The notes beneath the pieces are model-generated. The model had not been told where the DNA came from. It was given only the letters and a program-made list of their open reading frames with translations, and made no database searches. A stretch of DNA of 64,000 nucleotides from Bacteroidales bacterium (GTDB lineage Bacteria; Bacteroidota; Bacteroidia; Bacteroidales; TTA-H9): assembly GCA_030656615.1 (NCBI GenBank), contig JAUSOY010000007.1, forward strand, positions 1 through 64,000. The letters run 5' to 3'. Shown in pieces: positions 26,854 to 36,258 of this stretch (positions are counted from its first letter, which is position 1; every line of letters starts with the position of its first letter). The position numbers and the translations under genes are program-made.

Positions 26854-28281
26854 CTAAAAATACAAATCTCTTTTTCCCAGTTTTATCTGTTCAATCCGGC
26901 TTCGAATTTCGTTTGTATCCTGCGAATTTTCAAGTTCCTTCAATTGCTTTTCAACCATTTTCCAACCCTTTTCAGCAGTTGCTTCCGGAGCGTAATCACA
27001 AAGGTATTCTGAAAGGGTTAGTAATGCATTGGGGCCGCAAAAACGCTTTATAAAACCTGGTACCGAAAACTCCATAAAATGCTCACCGGTACGTCCTAAG
27101 CGGTAACATGCCGTACAAAATGAAGGCATATAATCGTTTTCGAGCAATTCTTCAATAATCTCGTTGAGCGAACGATCGTCATTGATTTTAAATTGCTCTT
27201 TATTTAGATCTTGCTCCTGGTTTTGGCTTTCAGAATAGCTACCGATCTCCAGTTTTGTACCACCATCAATCTGAGAAACACCATATTGCATCACCTCGTG
27301 GCGCACAAACTTATTCTCACGTGCTGTAAGAATTAATCCGGTATATGGTACTGCTAGACGTAAAATAGCTATCAGACGCACAAATTCTTCATCATTAACA
27401 ATGTATTTCCCATCCATATCGAGTGTTGCAGCATCCTGCATTCTGGGGAATGAAATTGTGTGGGGTCCCACATTATAACACGCTTCCAGATGGTTGGTGT
27501 GCCGAACAAGAGCCATCACCTCAAAACGCCAATCGTACAAACCAAACAATGCACCAATTCCCACATCGTCAAGCCCTGCTTCCTGAGCTCTATCCAGCGA
27601 AGTGAGGCGGTACTCATAGTCCGCTTTTTTCCCGCTAAGATGGTATTGTTTATATACTTCAGGATGATATGTTTCCTGAAAAACCTGATATGTTCCAATT
27701 CCCGAATCTTTAACAATCCGGAAGCCTTCAATATCAAAGGGAGCGGCATTAATATTAACGCGGCGTATCTCTCCGGGTCCTTTTTTAACACTATATACCA
27801 GTCGGACCGTATGTGCTATATATTCAGCGTCATACTGTGGATGCTCACCATATACAAGAATCAGCCTTTTTTGACCATTATCCTCCAAAGCCTCTACTTC
27901 GTGGATAATCTCCATATCATCGAGCGTTTTTCGTACAGCCTCCTTGTTGGAAGCTCTGAAGCCGCAATACCTGCAATTATTAGTACACTTATTTCCAATG
28001 TATAAAGGTGCAAATAAAACAATGCGATTTCCATAAACTCTTTTTTTGAGTTCACGGGCACCATTTTTTATTTCTTCTATCAGTTCAGGATCAGTTGCAT
28101 TGATTAAGGTAGCCGTTTCGGCCAGACTGAGTCGTTGTTTTGAAAGGGATTTTGCAATAATATCGCGTACACCTTGTTTATCAGGTGCAGGCCGATTAAG
28201 ATGTTCCCATATCTCTGCCGCATCAATAAAGGGTTTCATTCGCTGATCCTTTATACGGCATACTTCGGGTGTGAATTTCAT
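26854..28281 (-). CDS. hydG: HydG, [FeFe] hydrogenase maturase (radical SAM tyrosine lyase)
   Basis: This 475-residue protein is HydG, which cleaves tyrosine to make the CO and CN ligands of the H-cluster. The radical-SAM cluster motif C-x3-C-x2-C is in 'NKCTNNCRYCGF'. The HydG-specific C-terminal auxiliary cluster is in 'FCTACYRLGRTGEHFMEF' and 'KRFCGPNALLTLSEYL'. The other two maturases, HydE and HydF, are not in the window, so they must be elsewhere. A perfect -7 element (28301-28308) directly upstream allows expression separate from the upstream hyd genes. Confidence 0.96.
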   Translation of the reverse strand: MKFTPEVCRIKDQRMKPFIDAAEIWEHLNRPAPDKQGVRDIIAKSLSKQRLSLAETATLINATDPELIEEIKNGARELKKRVYGNRIVLFAPLYIGNKCTNNCRYCGFRASNKEAVRKTLDDMEIIHEVEALEDNGQKRLILVYGEHPQYDAEYIAHTVRLVYSVKKGPGEIRRVNINAAPFDIEGFRIVKDSGIGTYQVFQETYHPEVYKQYHLSGKKADYEYRLTSLDRAQEAGLDDVGIGALFGLYDWRFEVMALVRHTNHLEACYNVGPHTISFPRMQDAATLDMDGKYIVNDEEFVRLIAILRLAVPYTGLILTARENKFVRHEVMQYGVSQIDGGTKLEIGSYSESQNQEQDLNKEQFKINDDRSLNEIIEELLENDYMPSFCTACYRLGRTGEHFMEFSVPGFIKRFCGPNALLTLSEYLCDYAPEATAEKGWKMVEKQLKELENSQDTNEIRSRIEQIKLGKRDLYF

Positions 28282-28300
28282 GATTTAGTTTTTGAAAATA

Positions 28301-28308
28301 CAAAGTTA
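28301..28308 (-). promoter_or_regulatory. -7 element TAACTTTG for hydG
   Basis: Exact TAnnTTTG on the minus strand, 20 bp before the hydG ATG. The inverted repeat at 28312-28341 begins immediately upstream of it. Confidence 0.45.
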
Positions 28309-28311
28309 CCC

Positions 28312-28341
28312 CTAATTCAAGCAGTACGATACCTGAATTAG
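28312..28341. repeat. Inverted repeat between rex and hydG
   Basis: CTAATTCA (28312-28319) and TGAATTAG (28334-28341) form a perfect 8-bp inverted repeat with a 14-bp spacer. There is no T run, so a terminator is unlikely. Its place just upstream of the hydG -7 element fits an operator. It does not match the Rex consensus. Confidence 0.4.
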
Positions 28342-28350
28342 ATGGATTCT

Positions 28351-28992
28351 TTAGATTCCTGCTTGTTTTTTTACGAAATAAGCCACTTTTTCGAGCGAAG
28401 TTACCATGTCATATTCCTGAAGGTAAACATGAGGGGAAACATTTAAAGGTTTAGGCGTAAAGTTGAGTATACCTTTAATACCAGCGATAACAAGTTTTTC
28501 GGCAACATCAGCGGCTTGTTCAGCTGGTACAGTAATGATACCGATACTGATATTTTCGCGGGCAATTATTTCGCTGAGCTTATCAAAGTGATAACAATGC
28601 ACCCCGGCATATACTTTATCAACCTTATCTGGATTGGCATCGAAGCCGGCAACAATGGAAAGTTTCGAACGTTTGCCATTGAAATACCCTATTAACGACC
28701 GGCCAAGGTTTCCCACTCCTATCACACCCACACGTAAGCCTTCGTCAGTATCTAAAATTTTTCCAATAAGGTCGATAAGCTCTTTTACGTCGTATCCTTT
28801 ACGCAATGTACCGGAGTATCCGATAAGCATGATGTCGCGCCTGACCTGTACGGGAGTTATATGATGCAATTGTGCGATCTCATGTGAAAAGATGTGTTGT
28901 TTGCCTTTAGCTAGACAAATTAACAGATTACGTCTGTACTGACTAAGACGTTCTACTGTTTTATCGGGTAATGTTTTTGAACTTATAACCAT
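28351..28992 (-). CDS. rex: Rex, redox-sensing NADH/NAD+ repressor
   Basis: This 213-residue protein is Rex, a repressor released from DNA when NADH rises relative to NAD+. It has an N-terminal winged helix ('SHEIAQLHHITPVQVRRDIM') and a Rossmann domain with 'RVGVIGVGNLGRSLIGYF' and 'IGIITVPAEQAADVAEKL'. The C-terminal 'LEKVAYFVKK' swapped helix is present. ATG 28992 is used; the frame opens at a TTG at 29016. It lies 20 bp after the receiver-kinase gene in the hydrogenase string. A Rex-type operator is found at 36800-36817 upstream of hydC, so autoregulation is likely. Confidence 0.94.
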   Translation of the reverse strand: MVISSKTLPDKTVERLSQYRRNLLICLAKGKQHIFSHEIAQLHHITPVQVRRDIMLIGYSGTLRKGYDVKELIDLIGKILDTDEGLRVGVIGVGNLGRSLIGYFNGKRSKLSIVAGFDANPDKVDKVYAGVHCYHFDKLSEIIARENISIGIITVPAEQAADVAEKLVIAGIKGILNFTPKPLNVSPHVYLQEYDMVTSLEKVAYFVKKQAGI

Positions 28993-29012
28993 TTTATAAT
29001 CTGCTTGTGTTA

Positions 29013-30134
29013 TCAAATTAACGGAAAATCAACGGAAAACTCACTACCCACGTCAGAAATACTCCTGACACGGATATTTCCCTGATATGTTTCAATCAGT
29101 TTTTTTATGATCGAAAGCCCAAGTCCGCTGCCGGTAATATTCTTGGTCTTTTCATTTTTGATTCGAACAAAGTCATGAAATAGACGCGACATTTCTTCTT
29201 CTGTCATTCCAATCCCTGAATCTTTCACACGAATATGAATTTTATCATCCGAGATATCGATGTTGCATTCTACACTGCCTCCATCCTGATTATATTTCAC
29301 AGCATTGGAAATTAAATTGTTAAAGATAATCTCCATTTCGGTAGCATCGGCATCCATCATCACTTCTTTCGGAGAATTTAATGTAATCCGTATATCTTTT
29401 TGAATTGCCATTGGCTTTACTGTGTCCATTGCAGCCTGAGCCAACTCCTTAAGATTCAGGCGGGTAATGTTTTTTTCTTTCTGACCGGACTCAATTCGTG
29501 TCATATCCAACAAATCGAGAATTAAACCACGCATCCCTTTAATTCTTTTCACACTTCTGTCGAGCACCTGCTCATAATCCTCAAGTGAATTTCCCAATTG
29601 CCTTTCCTGAATCATTTTAAGATATCCTTCGATAGCATTCAAGGGAGCTTTCAATTCATGACTTAAAACCGATAGAAACTGAAACCGAATCTGTTTTCCG
29701 GCCTGATTCATTTGCTTGGTCATCCGAACAAGAAAAACGTGTTTTGTAATGCTTTCGATTGCAGAACGCAATTCCTGAGGGGTAAAAGGTTTGGGAATAA
29801 AATCATAGGCTCCGTCAGATGTGGCTTTAACGGCCAAGTCGAGGGAGGCATACGACGTAATCATCACCACCACGATATCGAGTTTTTTCTCTTTTATATA
29901 CGATAAAACCTCCACACCCTGAATACCAGGGAGTTTGTTATCGAGCAGAACAATATCAGGAATATTACTGTTGATAATATCCAGCGCATCTTCGCCGGTA
30001 GGAGCTTCCAGAATTTCAAACTCAAAAGCTTCTTCCATAAAAGGATAATCTACCCGAAAATTTTGCAATATTCGTTGAATCCCTGCACGGATGTAGGGTT
30101 CATCGTCAACAACCAGTATTTTAAGTTGTGCCAT
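29013..30134 (-). CDS. Receiver-histidine kinase hybrid (REC-HisKA-HATPase)
   Basis: This 373-residue soluble signalling protein has an N-terminal receiver domain ('KILVVDDEP', phospho-Asp in 'IVLLDNKLPG', Lys in 'FIPKPFTPQEL'). A HisKA helix pair with the phospho-His in 'LSVLSHELKAPLNAIEGYL' follows, then an HATPase domain ('NNLISNAVKYN', 'GIGMTEEEMSRLF', 'TGSGLGLSIIKKL'). It has no membrane segment and no sensor domain of its own, so it probably takes phosphate or signal from the upstream kinase and receiver. It lies 10 bp after the single-domain receiver gene, ahead of rex. Confidence 0.9.
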   Translation of the reverse strand: MAQLKILVVDDEPYIRAGIQRILQNFRVDYPFMEEAFEFEILEAPTGEDALDIINSNIPDIVLLDNKLPGIQGVEVLSYIKEKKLDIVVVMITSYASLDLAVKATSDGAYDFIPKPFTPQELRSAIESITKHVFLVRMTKQMNQAGKQIRFQFLSVLSHELKAPLNAIEGYLKMIQERQLGNSLEDYEQVLDRSVKRIKGMRGLILDLLDMTRIESGQKEKNITRLNLKELAQAAMDTVKPMAIQKDIRITLNSPKEVMMDADATEMEIIFNNLISNAVKYNQDGGSVECNIDISDDKIHIRVKDSGIGMTEEEMSRLFHDFVRIKNEKTKNITGSGLGLSIIKKLIETYQGNIRVRSISDVGSEFSVDFPLI

Positions 30135-30144
30135 TACTATTAGA

Positions 30145-30540
30145 TCAGATTTTTAATAATTTATTGATTTCGCGGTGGAGTTGATCGGGTCGCTGCCCTT
30201 TTTCCAGAAACAGATCGGCCTTAATCCAACGCTTGTCAAATTCCTGATTCATATCGAAATTGATACCTGTTTCGGCCGTTACTGCCGTAGCGATAATGAT
30301 TGGCACCTCCGGGTATTTTCTTTTCATACGATAACTCAGGATGAACCCACTATCTTCATTCTCCATCATTAAATCAAAAATCGCCAGGTCGGGTTGTATT
30401 TTATCAATGATTTTTTCGGCTTCTTTCTGACTATCGGCTGTAATAACTTTAAAACCGAAATTTTCGACAATAATTCTTAGTTGAAACAGATAATCAGGGT
30501 CATCATCAACGATTAGAATGGTTTTTTTTATTGTTTCCAC
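30145..30540 (-). CDS. Single-domain response regulator (receiver only)
   Basis: This 131-residue CheY-like receiver starts at a GTG (30538-30540); no in-frame ATG is available upstream. Acidic pocket 'ILIVDDDPDYLF', phospho-Asp region 'DLAIFDLMMENEDSGFIL', a Thr in 'IIATAVTAE', and Lys in 'LFLEKGQRPDQL' are visible. No output domain is attached, so it may act as a phosphate shuttle between the hydrogenase-like sensor kinase upstream and the hybrid kinase downstream. Spacings of 24 and 10 bp place it in the same transcript. Confidence 0.85.
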   Translation of the reverse strand: METIKKTILIVDDDPDYLFQLRIIVENFGFKVITADSQKEAEKIIDKIQPDLAIFDLMMENEDSGFILSYRMKRKYPEVPIIIATAVTAETGINFDMNQEFDKRWIKADLFLEKGQRPDQLHREINKLLKI

Positions 30541-30564
30541 AGAATGAAAAATTAATAAGGTGTT

Positions 30565-32550
30565 TTATTGATGTTTTGGAAGGCTAATAGTGAAGGTTGT
30601 TCCGGTTGATCCTTCATCCGGATTGGCGTTAGAATGGACCGATATTTTTCCTTTATGCATTTTAACAATGCCATAAATAAGTGGAAGACCTAAACCAGTT
30701 CCTTTACCTACTTCCTTCGTGGTAAAAAATGGTGTAAATATTTTGTCCAGATTTTCTTTCAAAATTCCTGTACCAGTATCAGAAATAATAAAATTAATCT
30801 CTGATGGCGAATCTGTCAATTCAATAATAATTTCGCCCCCGATTTCCGGCATGGCTTCAATGGCATTTTTGACAAGATTGGTGAGTACCTGCATCATTTG
30901 GTCTGCATCAAGCGAAATGACCGGATGACTAAGGTGAGGATGAAACTGTATACTGATGTTTGAAGGCTTCACCACCGATTCAATACTACGTAGAGTAAGT
31001 TCTACAGCATCAACATCCGAAAGGTTTACCTGATTTTTTCGGGCAAAATTTAACAAACCACCAACAATTTTACGACATCGTCCGGTCTGTTCTACAATAA
31101 GCTCCAAATCATGCCTTCGGGGATCATCTTCCGGGAATTCGTCAAACAATAAATTAGCATACATGGTGATAACACCAAGAGGATTATTCAATTCGTGAGC
31201 AATACCTGCAGAAAGCTGCCCCATATGAGCCAGCTTTTCACTTTGCATTAGCTGTTGCTTAGCAGAGGCAAGTTTATCATTTGTAATATTTAATTCATGC
31301 ACCGAATGGTGAAGTTTTTCAATGGTATGCGGTAAACACATTTCTACCTCGGCAAATCCGTTAATTATAGCAACGGCATGCTCAAAACATGTATCGTAGC
31401 CACAAGAACCACAATTCAAATGATCATGAGGATTATATTTACCCATTGTATGGAGAACCTTCTCGATATCATCAGGAAGAGGCTGTGGTAGCCTTCGATC
31501 CTCAGGAAAATAGTCTACTGAAAAATCGATATCGCTGTAAAAATCCATATCGGCTTGCCAGGCCTCATTATCAAGGCGGCCAAGTTTATTACGCACATAT
31601 TTACCCACCTGCGTTCGACGGGCATATCGGGGTATGCCCTTAGACATACCAGGTCCCATTATACATCCTTTGCAGCATAGCAGCGACAGATGATGGTCAG
31701 AAACCACTCCACCTTCAAATTCACGTATCGCGTCTTTGAAACTTTGACTACCTTCTGCAATAATAATATTACGCTCAGAAATATCTTCACGTATCCCTGC
31801 GGTCTGTAATAATCCCCTGCTAATCGAGAAAATTGATCCCTTGCCGGAATGAGGCGGATCGAAATCAGTAGGGATGGTATTGCCGGGCGATATTCCTTTT
31901 TCTTCAAGCAATTCTCGTAATTCTCTAAAAGTAATCGCCTCATCCACTTCCTGCGATTCTGCTTTTTTTGCGATACAAGGACCAATAAATACGACTTTTA
32001 GTTTATCGCCTTCCTTTTTTCTCAAAATACGGGTCATGGCAACCATTGGTGAAACAATCGGTGCCAAGCGGGGAGTTAAATTCGGATAGTAATGTTTTAT
32101 ATAATATACGATTGCCGGACAATCGGATGATATTTCACCCTCACTTTTTCCGGAATTTATAAGTTTACTGTATTCTTTGGCTATCATATCGGCACCAAAA
32201 GAAACCTCGGCAACAATGCTAAAACCAAGTGCCCTCAACATACCCACCAATTGTTTATGATCTTCAAGTTCAATAAACTCGGCTGGAAAACTTGGTGCCA
32301 CGATGGCAGCCACTTTTTGTCCGGATTCAAGCAGTTCATTAACCTCGTATTTCGATTGTAAAAAGACTTTTGCATTCTGGCTACATACTTTCACACAATT
32401 TCCACATCCGATGCAACGCTGACTCACAACCTGCGCCTGACCATTGATAATCTGTATGGCTTTAACCGGACATTCGCGCACACAGGTATAACACACCCGA
32501 CACCGGTCCTTGATGGTAAATACGAGATCGCTTCTGAAAGATTTACTCAT
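30565..32550 (-). CDS. Hydrogenase-like sensor histidine kinase (HydS-type)
   Basis: This 661-residue fusion has four parts. Two N-terminal [4Fe-4S] clusters use Cys17/20/23/27 and Cys46/49/52/56. An [FeFe]-hydrogenase-like H-domain follows (about 75-310). A four-Cys FeS domain is at about 370-410 ('CGSCGYDTC...C'). A histidine kinase has its phospho-His at 452 ('AGIAHELNNPLGV') and 'GKGTGLGLPLIYG' in the HATPase domain. In the H-domain the cluster ligands appear kept (Cys144 in 'SSDCP', Cys192 in 'GPCIAKKAE', Cys292 and Cys296 in 'CCKGC'). The catalytic proton-relay cysteine is replaced by Asp143. It is likely an H2 or redox sensor rather than an enzyme. It starts 7 bp after hydA. Confidence 0.88.
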   Translation of the reverse strand: MSKSFRSDLVFTIKDRCRVCYTCVRECPVKAIQIINGQAQVVSQRCIGCGNCVKVCSQNAKVFLQSKYEVNELLESGQKVAAIVAPSFPAEFIELEDHKQLVGMLRALGFSIVAEVSFGADMIAKEYSKLINSGKSEGEISSDCPAIVYYIKHYYPNLTPRLAPIVSPMVAMTRILRKKEGDKLKVVFIGPCIAKKAESQEVDEAITFRELRELLEEKGISPGNTIPTDFDPPHSGKGSIFSISRGLLQTAGIREDISERNIIIAEGSQSFKDAIREFEGGVVSDHHLSLLCCKGCIMGPGMSKGIPRYARRTQVGKYVRNKLGRLDNEAWQADMDFYSDIDFSVDYFPEDRRLPQPLPDDIEKVLHTMGKYNPHDHLNCGSCGYDTCFEHAVAIINGFAEVEMCLPHTIEKLHHSVHELNITNDKLASAKQQLMQSEKLAHMGQLSAGIAHELNNPLGVITMYANLLFDEFPEDDPRRHDLELIVEQTGRCRKIVGGLLNFARKNQVNLSDVDAVELTLRSIESVVKPSNISIQFHPHLSHPVISLDADQMMQVLTNLVKNAIEAMPEIGGEIIIELTDSPSEINFIISDTGTGILKENLDKIFTPFFTTKEVGKGTGLGLPLIYGIVKMHKGKISVHSNANPDEGSTGTTFTISLPKHQ

Positions 32551-32557
32551 ACAGTAA

Positions 32558-34282
32558 TTATAACAATATATTTCTTTTCGAATAAGAAGTTCTAAAATTC
32601 ATTACAGGTGAACCATCCACTTCCTGCTTTTTAAGTTTGTTCATTAGTTCAGTCAATCCTGGATTTTTATGACTAACCCTGATGGTTTCCTTGTCATCCA
32701 TTTCGTATATAGCTTTGGCCCGTGCTTTTATGTCTTTTTCGGAAAGTCCTATCGGTTGTCCACCACCATAAATACATCCACCTTCACAAGCCATAACTTC
32801 AATAAACTGCAGATCAGAGCGGCCATTGCGTATTTCATTAATCATTTTCCGGGCTTCCGCCAATCCACTTACTACGGCAAAACCAAGCTGGTACCGGCCC
32901 ATTTTTATAAAATATTCTCTACGGGATGCCGAGGAACGCAATTCATTTATTTTAAGATTATCCATTTCATTCCCCGTAATCATAAAATTCAATGTGCGGA
33001 TTACGGCCTCAGCCACTCCACCGGAAACAGCATATAAGCGAGCTGCAGAACTCCGAAGATTATAAGGAGCATCGGTTTGTTCCGGTTCGATATTCTGCAT
33101 ATCAATTCCATAAAGCTTTATCAAACTGGCCAGTTCACGGGTTGTTAGAACGGCGTCATTGTGGGTTATTCCCCTTAAAGTCATTTCTTCACGCTGAGCT
33201 TCGAATTTTTTTGCCGTGCATGGCATAATAGAAACCGTGAAAAGATTTTCGGGATGAATTTTCTGTTGACGGGCATATGATTCTTTGATAATCTGCCCCA
33301 TAATCTGCTGAGGAGACTTTACCGTACTGATATGTGCCAGCATATCCGGATAAAACTCTTCAGCGAATTTTATCCAACCGGGACAACAACTCGAAAACAT
33401 GGTTGATTTATTACCCGATTTTATCGAATCAGAAAGCTGGGATGCTGTTTCGTAAATAGCAGCATCGGCAGCGAACGCCGTTTCGAAAACCTTTGCAAAT
33501 CCTATTTTTCGTAATGCAGCAATTAAAAGTCCGGAAATGTCTTTTCCACTTCTGAAACCAAATTCCTCAGCCAAAGACACCGAAACGGAAGGCGAAAAAT
33601 GAACATTTACCTGTAGCGAAGGCTGATGCAAAGCATCCATAACCTTTTTAATATGCGTTTTTTCGTACAAGGCACCCGTAGGACAAACCATAATGCATTG
33701 GCCACAATCAACACATGTTGATAAATTAAGTCCTTTATTGTATGCCGTTCCTATCACCATGCGATTACCACGTCGTATAAAATCAATGGCAGATACAGAA
33801 ACCGTTTCATCACAAACCCTAACACATCTCCCGCACAGGATACATTTGGCAGGATCACGCAAAATGCTTGGGCTGGCATGATCCTTTTTATGCATATTCT
33901 TTTTCCCCGAGAAACGTTTTTCGCGAACATTCAAATCGATGGCTAAATCCTGCAATTCGCAGTTACCATTTCGCTCGCAATACAAACATTCATCGGGGTG
34001 ATTGCTTAGAAGCAATTCCACTATCTGTTGCCTAGCTTTAATAACGCGCGGAGAATGCGTCTTTATCTTCATCCATTCTTCAACCGGATGCGAGCAGGAC
34101 GGTATCAAATTATTCTTCCCATCAACCTCTACAACACAAATACGACAGGCTCCGGTTGGTGAAAAACCATTCATGTGGCAAAGCGTAGGAACATTCAGTC
34201 CGTTACGATTTAGGCACTCCAGAACCGTTTCACCCTTCTTCGCTATGATTTGCTTATTGTTTACTTCAATATTAAACAGCAT
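32558..34282 (-). CDS. hydA: [FeFe] hydrogenase catalytic subunit HydA
   Basis: This 574-residue catalytic subunit makes or oxidises H2. Domain order: N-terminal [2Fe-2S] (Cys35, 46, 49, 63), the His/Cys [4Fe-4S] region ('HPDECLYCERNGNCEL'), two [4Fe-4S] clusters ('CILCGRCVRVC', 'CVDCGQCIMVC') and the H-cluster domain. All H-cluster motifs are intact: 'SSCCPGW' (Cys299/300), 'IMPCTAKKFEAQ' (Cys355) and 'EVMACEGGCIYGGG' (Cys499/503). Length and numbering match Clostridium pasteurianum CpI. With HydB and HydC next to it, the electron-bifurcating NADH/ferredoxin complex is expected. Confidence 0.96.
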   Translation of the reverse strand: MLFNIEVNNKQIIAKKGETVLECLNRNGLNVPTLCHMNGFSPTGACRICVVEVDGKNNLIPSCSHPVEEWMKIKTHSPRVIKARQQIVELLLSNHPDECLYCERNGNCELQDLAIDLNVREKRFSGKKNMHKKDHASPSILRDPAKCILCGRCVRVCDETVSVSAIDFIRRGNRMVIGTAYNKGLNLSTCVDCGQCIMVCPTGALYEKTHIKKVMDALHQPSLQVNVHFSPSVSVSLAEEFGFRSGKDISGLLIAALRKIGFAKVFETAFAADAAIYETASQLSDSIKSGNKSTMFSSCCPGWIKFAEEFYPDMLAHISTVKSPQQIMGQIIKESYARQQKIHPENLFTVSIMPCTAKKFEAQREEMTLRGITHNDAVLTTRELASLIKLYGIDMQNIEPEQTDAPYNLRSSAARLYAVSGGVAEAVIRTLNFMITGNEMDNLKINELRSSASRREYFIKMGRYQLGFAVVSGLAEARKMINEIRNGRSDLQFIEVMACEGGCIYGGGQPIGLSEKDIKARAKAIYEMDDKETIRVSHKNPGLTELMNKLKKQEVDGSPVMNFRTSYSKRNILL

Positions 34283-34311
34283 AATTTAATCGTTTTAAAG
34301 CGTTTAATGGC

Positions 34312-36255
34312 TTAGTGAACACTAATGGCATTAAATTTACAAGCTTCGTAACAAATACCACATCCAATGCACTTATCCTGAACGATAAAATGCGGATTAC
34401 GCTGAACTCCAATAATTGCTGATGTTGGACATTTGCGTGAGCAAATGGTACATCCCGTACATTTATCAGTATGTATATAGAAGGTTTTTAGACCTTTACA
34501 CACATTTGCACGGCATTGACGGTCGAAAATGTGTTCTTCAAACTCATCCCGAAAATAACGCAGGGTACTGATAACCGGGTTTGGTGCAGTTTGTCCGAGG
34601 CCACAAAGGGAAGTATCTTGGATTACTTCAGCAAGTTCCTCAAGCATCATGACACCCTTGAATCTTTCAAGACTTTCATGTTTATCGTCGTCGGTCGGTT
34701 TTTTAGTTATCGATTCCAAAATTTCAAGCATACGACGAGTCCCCTCACGACATGGGATGCATTTTCCGCAACTTTCGTTTTGCAAAAACTTCATAAAAAA
34801 CTTAGATACGTCTACCATACATGTGTTTTCATCCATCAGTACAAGACCGCCAGAACCCATCATGGCATGTTCGCGCTCCAGATTTTCATAATCAATGGGG
34901 ATATCAAGGCATGAACTATCCAGACAAGCCCCTGAAGGTCCGCCAATCTGCATCGCTTTGAAATCCTTATAATCCTTTACTCCTCCTGCAATATCATAAA
35001 TCAGGGTACGAAAAGTAGTTCCCATTTCCACCTCAATTAAACCCGTGGTCAATGATTTACCACTCAATGCAAAAACCTTCGTTCCCTTGCTGGTTTCTGT
35101 TCCCATATTTGTAAACCACCCGGGACCGTTCTGAACAATGGAAGGCACATTGGCCAGCGTTTCCACATTATTAACAATGGTTGGTTTACCAAAGAGACCT
35201 TTTACTGCAGGATATGGAGGTTTTGGTTCAGGAGTACCTCGTTTTCCTTCTATACTATTAATTAAAGCAGTTTCTTCTCCACATACAAAAGCACCCGCTC
35301 CAATTTTTATTTGTAAATAGAAATTAAAACCACTATCGAGGATATTATTTCCAATAAGCCCCATATCCCGGGCTTGCTGAATAGCATTTTCCAGGTTTTT
35401 AACAGCAAGCTTATATTCCGAACGTATATATACAAAAGCCTGGGAAGCACCAATAGCATATGCAGCTATAGCCATTCCCTCGATGAGTTTATGTGGATCA
35501 CCTTCAATAAGAGCTCTATCCATAAAAGCACCAGGATCGCTTTCGTCGGCATTACAAATCAGGTACTTCTGATCGCTTTGCGCGTTTAATGCAATATTCC
35601 ATTTTTCCCCGGTAGGAAAACCGCCACCTCCACGACCCCGTAATCCGCTTAACTCTATCATTTGACATATATCAGCAGAAGTATAATTAAGAATGGCTTT
35701 TCCAAAAGCCTTATAACCATCATATGCAATGTATTCTTCAATACTAAGAGGATCGATGATACCACAATTTTTCAGAACGATACGCTTTTGACGACTAAAA
35801 AAATCAATCTGTGAAATAAATGGTACGCCTTCCCAGGTGACCAGATTATCGGTCTTAAACTGGTAGAGAGAAGCTTCGTGTAATGTATTATTGAAGACGG
35901 CATCAAGAAGCCCAAAGACTTTCTCATGCGTAATGTTACTGAAAGCCAGACGATTTTTTCCCGGAAGCTGAATATCGATCAGTGGTTCAGCAGAGCACAG
36001 GCCAATGCATCCGACTTCAATAACTTCTGCTTTTATTTTAAATTCATTGAGGTAATTTCTGACCGCTGCGGCCGATTTATGTGCTCCGGCAACAATACCA
36101 CAAGTTCCGGCACCGATGTATATAATTGGTTTCTCAACCCGCAACCTTCGCAGTTGAGATAACTTATCATCGATATAACGGGGATATTCGTTGGTTTCGT
36201 TCAAAACCACACTGCTAATAAGCGGATTTTTTATTTTTCGGGATTCGTGAGACAT
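34312..36255 (-). CDS. hydB: Hydrogenase NADH/FMN subunit HydB (NuoF-like)
   Basis: This 647-residue flavoprotein subunit handles NAD(H). An N-terminal thioredoxin-like [2Fe-2S] domain ('YIGAGTCGIVAGAHKS', 'VGCIGLCSAEP') precedes a NuoF core with FMN/NADH motifs 'GLRGRGGGGFPTGEKW' and 'GAGAFVCGEETALINSIEG'. The NuoF [4Fe-4S] ligands are in 'ESCGKCIPCREGTRRM'. Two C-terminal [4Fe-4S] clusters ('CTGCTICSRKCP', 'CIGCGICYEACK') are absent from true NuoF and typical of HydB/HndC. It starts 3 bp after hydC, which indicates coupled translation. Confidence 0.95.
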   Translation of the reverse strand: MSHESRKIKNPLISSVVLNETNEYPRYIDDKLSQLRRLRVEKPIIYIGAGTCGIVAGAHKSAAAVRNYLNEFKIKAEVIEVGCIGLCSAEPLIDIQLPGKNRLAFSNITHEKVFGLLDAVFNNTLHEASLYQFKTDNLVTWEGVPFISQIDFFSRQKRIVLKNCGIIDPLSIEEYIAYDGYKAFGKAILNYTSADICQMIELSGLRGRGGGGFPTGEKWNIALNAQSDQKYLICNADESDPGAFMDRALIEGDPHKLIEGMAIAAYAIGASQAFVYIRSEYKLAVKNLENAIQQARDMGLIGNNILDSGFNFYLQIKIGAGAFVCGEETALINSIEGKRGTPEPKPPYPAVKGLFGKPTIVNNVETLANVPSIVQNGPGWFTNMGTETSKGTKVFALSGKSLTTGLIEVEMGTTFRTLIYDIAGGVKDYKDFKAMQIGGPSGACLDSSCLDIPIDYENLEREHAMMGSGGLVLMDENTCMVDVSKFFMKFLQNESCGKCIPCREGTRRMLEILESITKKPTDDDKHESLERFKGVMMLEELAEVIQDTSLCGLGQTAPNPVISTLRYFRDEFEEHIFDRQCRANVCKGLKTFYIHTDKCTGCTICSRKCPTSAIIGVQRNPHFIVQDKCIGCGICYEACKFNAISVH

Positions 36256-36258
36256 GGC

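Noticed and set aside
27460..28005. 181-residue plus-strand frame inside hydG
   Set aside because: It is antisense to hydG, which has all its diagnostic motifs; the predicted protein has no family character.
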